Positions 1 through 7,542 of a DNA stretch of 64,000 nt are shown one piece after another. Origin of the DNA: Lawsonella sp012842085 (GTDB taxonomy: Bacteria > Actinomycetota > Actinomycetes > Mycobacteriales > Mycobacteriaceae); assembly GCA_036749735.1 (NCBI GenBank), contig DAINXV010000002.1, forward strand, positions 62,001 to 126,000, read 5' to 3'. The position numbers were made by a program, and so were the translations under genes. Every line of letters begins with the position of its first letter. Positions within the stretch are counted from its first letter, which is position 1. The notes under the pieces were generated by a model that was not told where the DNA came from, did no database searches, and saw nothing but the letters and a program-made list of their open reading frames with translations.

Positions 1-185
1 CGTTAGATAATCTGAGCCCCGAATACCGCGTTGCCGTTGTTTTACGCGATATTGAAGGCCTTACCTACGAAGAAATATCGGATGTCCTGAACGTGAAAGT
101 GGGTACTGTTCGATCCCGCATTCATCGTGGGCGGCAACAGATTCGAGCAGCACTTAATGATCGTCCACCAGTTTTTGCGGAATGA
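1..185 (+). CDS. sigE: ECF RNA polymerase sigma factor SigE, C-terminal fragment
   Basis: The window opens inside this gene; the visible 60 codons encode the sigma-70 region 4 helix-turn-helix. The segment ELSPEYR-like start (LDNLSPEYRVAVVLRD), then LTYEEISDVL and GTVRSRIHRGR, is the classic ECF region 4.2 that contacts the -35 element. The stop is TGA at 183-185. The next gene encodes a zinc-binding anti-sigma factor, as in the mycobacterial and corynebacterial sigE-rseA/cseE pair, which supports SigE over other ECF sigma factors. The start and region 2 lie outside the window, so the identity rests on region 4 and on context. Confidence 0.85.
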   Translation, partial: LDNLSPEYRVAVVLRDIEGLTYEEISDVLNVKVGTVRSRIHRGRQQIRAALNDRPPVFAE

Positions 186-243
186 TCCCTGCGCATAAAT
201 ACAAATCCTGGCACTATAGAAGTACGGAGATTGAGGTTTTGTA

Positions 244-738
244 GTGCTCAGGGAGGTTCTTGCGGTGTCGTCACAGTCGCAAGCTGGAAATCCTTTGATG
301 GATCCAGATTTTTTCTCTACTGACCACCTATCTGCGGACGCCGTAGTGGCTTTCGTAGATGATGCTTTGCCCCGTCACGTTCGGATCCGGGTGGAGCGCC
401 ACATTACGGAATGCCCGGAATGTTGCGCACTCGTTAATGCCCAACGGGAAATTCGAGAAACCATCCAATCAGCCGAAACGATTGGCACTCCGGGAAGCTT
501 GCGGGAAAAGTTAGCCCGCATCCCCAATGAGACTGCATTACTGGAGAAAATTATTGCTGAAGAGGGGGAAGAGGCAGCCCTCCGCTACGCACAAGAACAC
601 AATCTATCCGTCACGAGCTATCTTTTTGATGAGCCCTCCCCAATACGTTCAGAGATACAAATGTTTGTGGTACGTTTTCGTCGTACGACACGCGGCTTCT
701 TGCACAAGTGGCTGGAACTGTGGCGTCGCGGAATGTAG
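244..738 (+). CDS. rseA: Anti-sigma-E factor RseA (CseE), zinc-binding
   Basis: Predicted cytoplasmic anti-sigma factor that holds SigE inactive until envelope or redox stress. The protein has 164 residues from GTG 244, which has a GAGG ribosome-binding site 7 bases upstream; ATG 298 is an alternative start. A ZAS-type zinc site H53-x3-C57-x2-C60 follows the segment STDHLSADAVVAFVDDAL (25-42), which resembles mycobacterial RseA around its own zinc motif. No membrane segment is evident, as in mycobacterial RseA. The C-terminal half (70-164) is acidic and then basic and resembles nothing I recognise. It sits 58 bases after sigE and 27 before tatB; the htrA protease gene found here in mycobacteria is missing. 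Confidence 0.85.
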   Translation: MLREVLAVSSQSQAGNPLMDPDFFSTDHLSADAVVAFVDDALPRHVRIRVERHITECPECCALVNAQREIRETIQSAETIGTPGSLREKLARIPNETALLEKIIAEEGEEAALRYAQEHNLSVTSYLFDEPSPIRSEIQMFVVRFRRTTRGFLHKWLELWRRGM

Positions 739-765
739 ACAGTGAGTGTAGGAATTTAGGCCGTC

Positions 766-1374
766 ATGTTTAGCAATATTGGCTGGGGTGAAATACTCGT
801 ACTGCTGGTGATCGCAGTGGTACTGCTCGGCCCCGAACGTTTGCCCGACGCTGCGGAAGCTTTCGCAAAAGGGATTCGCAAATTCCGCAACTGGATAAAC
901 GACGCACAAGACCAGTTCAAAGACACCGTTGACGAAGACTTCGGGGAGGACATTAAAGCCCTCCAAAAACCAGTCAAAGAAATTACCAAGATTCGGACCA
1001 TGGGGCCGAAGGCCGCGGCAGTACACTACCTGCTTGACGATGATGAATCTTTGCTGGATGTGGACCTTGGGTTGGAAGACGTCAAACTCGACCTCAATGA
1101 ACTCACTGGACTCAATGAGCTCGACGAGAGTGGTTTTGCAGGGATGGAGAGCGCTGAGCAGGTTTCTGCGGCCAGCGCGGTACTAGGCACCGACTCCGTC
1201 ACCGAATACAAGAAGATGACCCATATTGAAAGCGCAGTTGCTACCGACACCAGCGCCGGCCCTAGTGCCGATACGAAAACGCCCCCTCCGGCTCCCGATT
1301 CCCCCATCACCGTAGGTGACTCTTGGGAAGAAGGATCCGAAGAGGACGTTGAAATTTCGTTTGACGAGGATTAA
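766..1374 (+). CDS. tatB: Sec-independent protein translocase subunit TatB
   Basis: Subunit of the twin-arginine translocase that, with TatC, recognises folded Tat substrates at the plasma membrane. The 202-residue protein starts MFSNIGWGEILVLLVIAVVL: a single N-terminal membrane helix with the conserved Glu9, then the GPERLP hinge (about 22-27) and an amphipathic helix (30-55). The remaining 140 residues are an acidic, Ser/Thr/Pro-rich tail ending in a run of Asp and Glu, typical of actinobacterial TatB. Length and the acidic tail argue for TatB over TatA. Two probable Tat substrates are encoded in this window (ApbE and the ceramidase). Confidence 0.93.
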   Translation: MFSNIGWGEILVLLVIAVVLLGPERLPDAAEAFAKGIRKFRNWINDAQDQFKDTVDEDFGEDIKALQKPVKEITKIRTMGPKAAAVHYLLDDDESLLDVDLGLEDVKLDLNELTGLNELDESGFAGMESAEQVSAASAVLGTDSVTEYKKMTHIESAVATDTSAGPSADTKTPPPAPDSPITVGDSWEEGSEEDVEISFDED

Positions 1375-1379
1375 ACCGA

Positions 1380-2507
1380 CTAGTCTACGTTCAGGCCAAG
1401 CGGCTTTCCGACCAGACTCTCTTTCTGCTCGATGAGGCTATCGGCAATTTCGTTGAAAGTCTTGGCTGCAGGACTATCGGGGTGGGCGGTGACGATCGGT
1501 TTGCCTTCATCGCCGCCTTCGCGAAGACGCACATCCATCGGCACCTGGCCCAAGACACCAATGTGGTAGCCCAACGCACGAGTGAGATCCATAGCTACGG
1601 ACAGCCCACCGCCGGAGCCAAACATTTCCACTTTGGAGCCGTCTGGCATATCCATCCAGGACATGTTTTCGATGACACCAGCAACCTTCTGCTTGGTTTG
1701 CACTGCCATCATGCCTGCGCGTTCTGCAACCTCGGCTGCCGCTGCCTGCGGAGTAGTGACAATCAGAAGCTCCGACTCGGGAAGCAGCTGCGGGATGGAG
1801 AGGGCAATATCACCTGTTCCCGGAGGGAGATCAAGGAGCAGATAATCCAGATCTCCCCAGTACACATCCGTCAAGAACTGCTGCAGTGCCCGGTGGAGCA
1901 ACGGTCCACGCCACACTACCGGGGCATTACCAGCGGTGAATTGTTTAATGGAGATCACCTTCACGCCGTGTGCCTGCGGCGGCATGATCATATCTTCGAC
2001 CTTGGTCGGAGGGTTGGTAGATCCCAACATGGGAGGAATGGAGTGGCCATAAATATCTGCGTCCAAAACACCCACTTTGAAACCGCGTTCGGCGAGCGCC
2101 ACCGCCAGGTTCACGGTGACAGACGACTTACCAACCCCGCCTTTACCGGAGGTAACAGCATAAACAGTGGTGGTGTTGGTCGGCTGGTTGAACGGGATCG
2201 GGCGCTCCTGGCTCGCTCCCTGCAGTTTTTGTCGCAATGCCTGACGTTGCTCATCCGTCATGGTGCCCAGTTCAACATCAACCGAAGTGACGCCTTCCAC
2301 CTTGCTCACGGCGTCTTCCACCGATTTTCTAATCGTGGTTTTCATCGGGCAGCCAGCTACCGTCAAAAGAATAAGTACCTTTACGGCACCCTCGGGGGAG
2401 ATCTCAACGTCTCCCACCATTCCTAGGTCGGTAATGGGGCGGTGGATTTCGGGGTCATCAACTGTTGCGAGGGCAGCATTTACTGCTTCTAAGCTTGGTG
2501 CGGTCAT
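1380..2507 (-). CDS. mrp: Iron-sulfur cluster carrier ATPase Mrp/ApbC family
   Basis: P-loop scaffold or carrier protein implicated in Fe-S cluster delivery. 375 residues, the usual length: an N-terminal MIP18/DUF59 domain (about 5-80, with the AGCPMKTT loop at 51-58), then a MinD/Mrp ATPase with the deviant Walker A GKGGVGKSS at 121-129 and the PPGTGD motif. The CxxC pair that bridges a cluster in many ApbC proteins is not present at the usual place: the segment reads NMSWMDMPDGSKVEMFGSGG. I believe actinobacterial Mrp often lacks it, so cluster binding must use other residues or may not occur. Convergent with tatB, with only five bases between the stops. Confidence 0.92.
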   Translation of the reverse strand: MTAPSLEAVNAALATVDDPEIHRPITDLGMVGDVEISPEGAVKVLILLTVAGCPMKTTIRKSVEDAVSKVEGVTSVDVELGTMTDEQRQALRQKLQGASQERPIPFNQPTNTTTVYAVTSGKGGVGKSSVTVNLAVALAERGFKVGVLDADIYGHSIPPMLGSTNPPTKVEDMIMPPQAHGVKVISIKQFTAGNAPVVWRGPLLHRALQQFLTDVYWGDLDYLLLDLPPGTGDIALSIPQLLPESELLIVTTPQAAAAEVAERAGMMAVQTKQKVAGVIENMSWMDMPDGSKVEMFGSGGGLSVAMDLTRALGYHIGVLGQVPMDVRLREGGDEGKPIVTAHPDSPAAKTFNEIADSLIEQKESLVGKPLGLNVD

Positions 2508-2550
2508 AGCGTCTAGTCTAGCTAGACTTCGATCGAGTTTCCCACCTGGC

Positions 2551-3090
2551 TTAGTGCGGGTCGCTTATAGCGTCTGCGGGGTCCTCCGCAACCTCCGAAG
2601 AATCCAGGTTATCCAGGCGCTGCGCTATCTGGGTGAGCATTTCCCGAATTTCGTCCAGCTCGTGACGGACATAGTCTCTACTTGCGGTTTCTCCCACAGA
2701 TATGCGTACACCAGCAAGTTCGCGAGCCAGAAATTCGGTGTCTGCTTTTGTCTGGGCAGCCCTTTCCCGATCCTCTTGGATCGACACTCGGTCTCGGTTC
2801 TCTTGGCGGTTTTGCGCCAACAAGATAAGTGGTGCGGCATATGCAGCCTGTGTCGAAAACGCCAGGTTCAACAGAATGAACGGATAGGGGTCGAAGGCAT
2901 GCTGCATGAGGAGAATATTGAGCGCAATCCACACGGTGACGAACACCGTTTGGTAGGCCAAGTATTTCCCAGTGCCTAGAAAACGCGCCACGGTTTCGGC
3001 ACCGCGGCCAACAGACTCACTATCGAAACTGAACCAGCGTGATCGGGTTGTCGTTAACGGGGTGTCAAGGCCAGGACGATTATCCGACAT
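2551..3090 (-). CDS. DUF1003 family membrane protein
   Basis: Small integral membrane protein of unknown function (179 residues). Two hydrophobic segments are visible (about 46-64 and 69-92: VFVTVWIALNILL and PFILLNLAFSTQAAYAAPLILL), the DUF1003 hallmark, followed by a charged helical tail rich in R, E and Q that probably forms a cytoplasmic coiled coil. The start overlaps the end of the upstream CBS-domain gene by 11 bases, so the two are co-transcribed and probably translationally coupled. The same pair is adjacent in mycobacteria. Linkage to an MgtE_N/CBS protein and a nearby corA suggests a role in divalent-cation or envelope homeostasis; that is inference only. Confidence 0.85.
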   Translation of the reverse strand: MSDNRPGLDTPLTTTRSRWFSFDSESVGRGAETVARFLGTGKYLAYQTVFVTVWIALNILLMQHAFDPYPFILLNLAFSTQAAYAAPLILLAQNRQENRDRVSIQEDRERAAQTKADTEFLARELAGVRISVGETASRDYVRHELDEIREMLTQIAQRLDNLDSSEVAEDPADAISDPH

Positions 3091-4378
3091 TGTCTTTCAC
3101 CTCCATGCGGGAACCGAAGAGTTCCTGTTCTCGCCAATCCTCGGGAAGTAGGTGGTCCAAAAGGTCGTCAACACTTACCGCCCCAATAAGGTGCCCACCG
3201 TCATCCACTACCGGTGCACACACCAGGTTGTAAGTGGCGAGGAAGCGGGCTACTCCCTCGGTGGTGGCATTGGGGGTGAGGACGGACAGGTTGTTGTCGA
3301 CATAATCCCCAATAAGGGTTGATGGCGGCTCGCGTAACAAACGCTGGGCGTGGACACTCCCCAAATATTTTCCAGTGGGGGTTTGGGTAGGTGGGCGAAC
3401 CACGAAAACGAGGCTCGCTAGCGCCGCGGACAGGTCTGGGTTTCGCACATGCGCGAGCGCTTCCGCAACAGTGGTGTGCGCAGGCAAAATAACCGGTTCT
3501 GGGGTCATTATGCCACCCGCAGTATCGGGGCTGAATCGCAGCAGCCGCCGCACCATGCCCGCTTCCTGCTTATGCATCAACTTCAGCAGTGCTTCTGCTT
3601 CTGCTTTGGGTAGTTCACCGAGCAAGTCGGCCGCATCATCCGGGTCCATAGCCTCCAATACATCGGCGGCACGCGGCGCAGGCAGGCTAGTCAACAGACC
3701 CGCCTGATCGTCACCCGGCAGCTCCTGCACAATATCGGCTAGACGTTCGTCGTCAAGCACGCGTGCAAGCTCCATCCGGCGTTTCTCCGGAAGGTTGCGG
3801 ATCGCTGAAGCAGCATCTGCCGGCCGAAGATCTTCATAACGGTGTGCCAAGGAGGCGGCATCTTGGTCAGCCTTGGTAAGAGTCTGGGGGCTTACCCCTT
3901 TCACAAACTCCCAATTGACAATGTGCACTGCACCGCGCCGCGAAAATGGACCGGTGCGGCGACGTACCGCCACCCGGGAAACAATCCAATCTCGGAGTCG
4001 GGTCTCCTCCAGTTCAACATCCGTGATGACGGCATCCACGTTCTGCAGCTCGTGAATCGAAGGATCCGTAATTCGGACGGTGGAATCCACTATTTCGCCC
4101 AGCACCTGCATCTCCAAAGGCTGCCGTTTGAATGAGCGCACAGTCAGGTTTCCGGTGACCAAAGTGATTGAACTCGGTTCGATACTGGCGATCCGCAGCA
4201 TCGGCACAAAAATGCGCCTTCGGTTGAGGAGCTGCACCACTAAACCAACTGCCCGGGGTGCGGTTGGTATTTGCATATTGAGAACAACGTCACGTACGCG
4301 GCCAACGGATTCACCGTCAGGACCCAACACCACTAGATTGTCGAGTCGGCCAGCATAAACTCGATGCGGGGCTTTCAT
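3080..4378 (-). CDS. PRC-barrel / MgtE_N / tandem CBS domain protein without a transporter domain
   Basis: 432-residue soluble protein. It has an N-terminal PRC-barrel-like part (VYAGRLDNLVVLGPDGESVGR, about 8-30), a middle MgtE_N superhelical domain of repeated LARVLDDERLADIV-like units (about 185-290), then two CBS domains (about 295-410; MTPEPVILP and CAPVVDDGGHLIGAVSVDDLL). It therefore looks like the cytosolic Mg2+-sensing half of the MgtE channel without the five-helix pore. Known in mycobacteria as the Rv1232c-type protein; its function is not established. Operonic with the DUF1003 gene downstream (11-base overlap) and divergent from apbE. Confidence 0.88.
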   Translation of the reverse strand: MKAPHRVYAGRLDNLVVLGPDGESVGRVRDVVLNMQIPTAPRAVGLVVQLLNRRRIFVPMLRIASIEPSSITLVTGNLTVRSFKRQPLEMQVLGEIVDSTVRITDPSIHELQNVDAVITDVELEETRLRDWIVSRVAVRRRTGPFSRRGAVHIVNWEFVKGVSPQTLTKADQDAASLAHRYEDLRPADAASAIRNLPEKRRMELARVLDDERLADIVQELPGDDQAGLLTSLPAPRAADVLEAMDPDDAADLLGELPKAEAEALLKLMHKQEAGMVRRLLRFSPDTAGGIMTPEPVILPAHTTVAEALAHVRNPDLSAALASLVFVVRPPTQTPTGKYLGSVHAQRLLREPPSTLIGDYVDNNLSVLTPNATTEGVARFLATYNLVCAPVVDDGGHLIGAVSVDDLLDHLLPEDWREQELFGSRMEVKDNVG

Positions 4379-4472
4379 AGTGTTTAGGCTACTTGTTCTT
4401 ATGCCAATAAGAGGTATCTAACAAAAAAATTCGTGACAAAGCATCTCCACAGCTAGCACCCCAGAAAGCAAC

Positions 4473-4478
4473 TATAAT
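4473..4478 (+). promoter_or_regulatory. Candidate -10 element for apbE
   Basis: TATAAT lies 69 bases upstream of the apbE start in the 168-base gap between divergent genes. No convincing -35 hexamer is seen 16-18 bases before it. Between it and the gene an imperfect inverted repeat (CACCACC ... GGTGGT, about 4488-4514) could form a hairpin. Confidence 0.35.
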
Positions 4479-4546
4479 GTGAGCAAGCACCACCAAATTC
4501 TGGACTACGGTGGTCAGCAGGTTCTATTGAGCGAGGTGAATCGTCA

Positions 4547-5641
4547 ATGAGCGATATCTCTGCCAATTCGTTTTACCGCAAAAAATTGGAGGAGAAGGCG
4601 TTGACGAGAAGAAGCTTTTTAAGAATATTCGGTTTCCTCGGACTCGCCGGTGGAGCAGGTGCTACCGCAGCAGGGTGCGGGCTGACGGACACCCCCGACA
4701 AAACAGTTATTCGGGGAACCACCATGGGGACTTATTTCGCCGTCACCTACATCCCGGGAGATAACACCCCTGCTGAGAATGATGTTCGACAGCGCATTGA
4801 AAAACGCTTCGCAAACATCAACAAGTGCATGTCCACCTTCGACGAGAGTTCCGAGCTCAGCAAATTCAACCGATTCCGGCGCACCGACACCCCCTTCCCA
4901 GTATCCGCAGAGCTCCTGAAAGTAATTAAGGAAGCTATTCGGCTCAACAAATTCACTAACGGGGCACTCGATGTGACGGTGGGGCCGCTGGTCAACCTGT
5001 GGGGATTCGGACCCGATGGGCGACCCAATAAGATTCCATCCGCTAAGGCAGTGCGGGAAGCTAAAGAACGCTGCGGAATCCACAACCTAGTGGTGAAAGA
5101 TGGAGCGCTCATCAAAAAGACCCCGGAGCTTTACGTGGATCTTTCCGCGATCGCCAAAGGTTTCGGGGTGGACGCCATTGCCCAATTGCTAGAAAGCCTC
5201 GACATTAAGCGTTATTTGATAGATGTTGGGGGAGAGGTTCGCGGCAACGGTGCTGGCACCCGGGGTGGCCCCTGGCGTGTAGCGGTCGAAAGACCAGTCC
5301 CAGAAGGGGACGCGGCAATGGATAGGGTTATCCATTTGGTGGACACTTCCGTGGCCACTTCTGGGGACTATCGGAACTATTACGAAGAAAACGGTCGCCG
5401 CTACTCCCACACCATTGATCCCACCACCGGCCGCCCTATTCGCCACAATCTCGCATCCGTGACTGTTATGGATGAATCCTGTATGACGGCTGACGGCCTA
5501 GCAACGGGACTGGATGTGATGGGGCCTAAGAAAGCCCAAGCCCTCGCCGAGAAACACAATCTTCCTATTGTCCTGATTGTGAAGGAAGGGAATACTTTCC
5601 GCGAGATTCCCAGCACTGCTTGGAAAAAGGCGATGCGGTAA
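4547..5641 (+). CDS. apbE: FAD:protein FMN transferase ApbE, Tat-type lipoprotein
   Basis: Transfers FMN from FAD to a Thr of target flavoproteins outside the membrane, using Mg2+. 364 residues. The N-terminus has a twin-arginine motif TRRSFLR (20-26), a hydrophobic stretch (27-43) and Cys44 in an AAGC lipobox-like site, so the protein is probably Tat-exported and lipid-anchored. Family motifs follow: MGTYFAVTY, DLSAIAKGFGVD, YLIDVGGEVRGNG, SHTIDPTTGRP and the metal/nucleotide-binding TADGLATGLDVMG near the C-terminus. ATG 4547 has a GAGG-type ribosome-binding site and is the start that supplies the Tat signal. No obvious flavinylation substrate is encoded nearby. Convergent with corA. Confidence 0.92.
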   Translation: MSDISANSFYRKKLEEKALTRRSFLRIFGFLGLAGGAGATAAGCGLTDTPDKTVIRGTTMGTYFAVTYIPGDNTPAENDVRQRIEKRFANINKCMSTFDESSELSKFNRFRRTDTPFPVSAELLKVIKEAIRLNKFTNGALDVTVGPLVNLWGFGPDGRPNKIPSAKAVREAKERCGIHNLVVKDGALIKKTPELYVDLSAIAKGFGVDAIAQLLESLDIKRYLIDVGGEVRGNGAGTRGGPWRVAVERPVPEGDAAMDRVIHLVDTSVATSGDYRNYYEENGRRYSHTIDPTTGRPIRHNLASVTVMDESCMTADGLATGLDVMGPKKAQALAEKHNLPIVLIVKEGNTFREIPSTAWKKAMR

Positions 5642-5654
5642 AGAACAGTACCGC
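5635..5654 (+). terminator. Short hairpin at the apbE/corA convergent junction
   Basis: GCGGTA and TACCGC form a 6-bp stem with an 8-base loop that spans the apbE stop codon; a T-run (CCCTTTTTC) follows about 12 bases later on the plus strand. It is a weak candidate for ending apbE transcription. Confidence 0.3.
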
Positions 5655-6739
5655 TAGAGCCAACCCTTTTTCTTAAACAGTACAAACATGGTGACCATCC
5701 AGAGCACCATAATGCCAAGCACCAGGTAGAAGAATCCGTGAATCTCTAGCGTCGGCATAAATTCGAAGTTCATACCGTAGATACTGGCAATCAACGTCGG
5801 GCCGGCAATGACGGCGACCAATGCTGACAGTTGGCGGCTAATGAGGTGCTGACGCACTCCCACTTTCGCCACGGCAGCATCAATAAGGGAACTAAGTACT
5901 TCATCGAAGCTGTGAATATCTGCTGTGGCACGCAGCAAGTGGTCTTCGACGTCGCGGAAATAGTTGCAAATTTCGTTGGGGATGAGGGGATGCGTGCCGA
6001 GGCTGAGCTGCCGCAAGGGGCCCGCCAGGGGAGTGATGATGTGTTTGATCTCGAGCACTTCGCGCTTAACCGCATAGGTCTCATCAATATCGATGGTGGT
6101 GCCGGGTTCGAAGACTGCGTCCTCCAGGTCATCCACATCTTCATCAATAAGTTCGGTGACCTCCAAATAGGTGTCCACCACGTGGTCAGCGATGGCGTAC
6201 ATGCACATGGCGGGGCCGCGGCTTAAGTCCTCCGGGTCGGCCTCCAGTTTGCGACGCACAATATCGAGGTCATCGGAAGTGATGCCGCCGTGCTGGATTG
6301 AAATGAAGTAGTTGGGGCCGGCCACCAAAATAATTTCGCCAGTCTCAACGGACCCCGCAGGGTTGTCCACTTCATCGTGGTCTACATAGCGCAGGGTGCG
6401 TAACACGAGTGCGAGGGAGTCATCAAAGCGTTCCAATTTGGGGCGCTGATGGTCTGTGGAGCAGTCCTCAACAAGGAGTTCGTGCAGATCGTAGACGCGG
6501 CCAACATGCGACATTTGGCGAGGATTGGGGTCTTTCAGACTCAGCCACACAAAGTGCCCCGGATGGCTGTCAATCCAGGAAAATCCGCTGCGGTAATCAA
6601 ACTCACGATCCACGCGGTGGCCATTTTCGTCATAAACATTACAAATGGTGGTGACGGCTGCGGTCGGGATGTGTGGTTGTTCGTAAATATCGGTGGGATC
6701 ATCTGCAGGTTTCTGGAATAACTTTTCGAACCATGCCAT
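5654..6739 (-). CDS. corA: Magnesium/cobalt transporter CorA
   Basis: Pentameric Mg2+ channel of the plasma membrane. 361 residues: a long cytoplasmic alpha/beta N-domain and stalk helix, and near the C-terminus the diagnostic GMNFEFMP signature (GMN at 322-324) at the end of TM1, followed by TM2 (about 336-354) and a basic tail KKKGW. The order and spacing are standard for CorA. It lies close to the MgtE_N/CBS and DUF1003 genes, giving a small divalent-cation neighbourhood, but is transcribed separately from them. rmlC lies 82 bases upstream on the same strand. Confidence 0.93.
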   Translation of the reverse strand: MAWFEKLFQKPADDPTDIYEQPHIPTAAVTTICNVYDENGHRVDREFDYRSGFSWIDSHPGHFVWLSLKDPNPRQMSHVGRVYDLHELLVEDCSTDHQRPKLERFDDSLALVLRTLRYVDHDEVDNPAGSVETGEIILVAGPNYFISIQHGGITSDDLDIVRRKLEADPEDLSRGPAMCMYAIADHVVDTYLEVTELIDEDVDDLEDAVFEPGTTIDIDETYAVKREVLEIKHIITPLAGPLRQLSLGTHPLIPNEICNYFRDVEDHLLRATADIHSFDEVLSSLIDAAVAKVGVRQHLISRQLSALVAVIAGPTLIASIYGMNFEFMPTLEIHGFFYLVLGIMVLWMVTMFVLFKKKGWL

Positions 6740-6821
6740 GGTTTTCTCCTCTCAGAAGTCCCTAATCCTGGGGTACGTTTTCAGAACGCGACCGTCATGT
6801 GGGGCAGATGAAAACTTTTGC

Positions 6822-7448
6822 TTAATTTTTCAAGCTTGTTTCGTATGCGACACAATCATCGTAGCTGGGAAGCGCGTCCAATTGCGCTACCTTTGCAAGA
6901 TTAGGTGCGCTCCTATCCTTTTGCGAAATTATGAGATCCTCAACCGCACCTAAATCATATTTTGCGCACCAATCAGACAGCGGTAGCTGCAGATCCGGAT
7001 CGAGTGGATTAATGCCGTGTTCTGCGGGTGGGTTATAGGCTTCAGAACACAGATAGCTGAGTGCCGCATCGGAGCTCAGCCCAATCGCCATATGGCCGAC
7101 ACCAATAGGGATGTAGAGACCACGGCCGCTTTCCGGGGAAAGCTCCACACAGTAGTGCTGCAGATAGGTGGGGGAACCCACGCGAATATCCACTATGACA
7201 TCTAGTATTTTGCCGCTAGCCGCATACACATATTTTGCTTGGCCAGGGGGGACATCGGCGTAGTGCAATCCTCGCACTGCGCCTTTTTTGGTTGGACTAA
7301 GATTGGTTTGGCTGACGGAAAGTTCGAAACCCAACTCTTCACGAAAGGTTGGTCCATGGAACGGGGCAGAAAAGAAGCCCCTGTCGTCGGGGAAAATGGG
7401 AGCCTCGAAAAGATAACTGCCTGAAATATCTAGATGTTCTACCCGCAT
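6822..7448 (-). CDS. rmlC: dTDP-4-dehydrorhamnose 3,5-epimerase RmlC
   Basis: Third enzyme of dTDP-L-rhamnose synthesis, the sugar that links arabinogalactan to peptidoglycan in Mycobacteriales. 208 residues, cupin fold. The catalytic His62 lies in VRGLHYA, and the DDRGFF motif (21-26), the phosphate-binding K-rich stretch and YNPPAEHGINPLDPDL (138-153) match the family. The start ATG 7448 is followed directly by MRVEHLDISG, the usual N-terminus. The other rml genes are not in the window. It is divergent from the malic enzyme gene, and the short gap between them holds a perfect inverted repeat. Confidence 0.92.
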   Translation of the reverse strand: MRVEHLDISGSYLFEAPIFPDDRGFFSAPFHGPTFREELGFELSVSQTNLSPTKKGAVRGLHYADVPPGQAKYVYAASGKILDVIVDIRVGSPTYLQHYCVELSPESGRGLYIPIGVGHMAIGLSSDAALSYLCSEAYNPPAEHGINPLDPDLQLPLSDWCAKYDLGAVEDLIISQKDRSAPNLAKVAQLDALPSYDDCVAYETSLKN

Positions 7449-7494
7449 GGTTTTAAAGTTTACCGTTAGCTAGGAGAAATTACCTGACCGAATG

Positions 7495-7500
7495 TATACT
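7495..7500 (+). promoter_or_regulatory. Candidate -10 element of the malic enzyme promoter
   Basis: TATACT lies immediately upstream of the inverted repeat at 7501-7517, so transcription would start at about 7507 inside the repeat. No good -35 is visible at the expected distance (7472-7477 reads AGGAGA). If this is the promoter, an upstream ATG at 7492 cannot be the start codon. Confidence 0.4.
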
Positions 7501-7517
7501 AGGTCACTTAGTGACCT
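7501..7517. promoter_or_regulatory. Perfect 7-bp inverted repeat, candidate operator
   Basis: AGGTCAC-TTA-GTGACCT: two exact 7-base arms around a 3-base centre, lying next to a TATACT -10 element and 25 bases before the TTG start of the malic enzyme gene. The size and position suit a dimeric repressor such as a GntR- or TetR-type regulator; the regulator is unknown. Confidence 0.45.
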
Positions 7518-7542
7518 GCTTTATTATCTATCCGAGGTTAAG

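Noticed and set aside
1482..2426. Long plus-strand open frame (314 codons) opposite mrp
   Set aside because: It is antisense to the clear Mrp ATPase, has no family motifs and a His/Cys-rich composition typical of reversed coding sequence.
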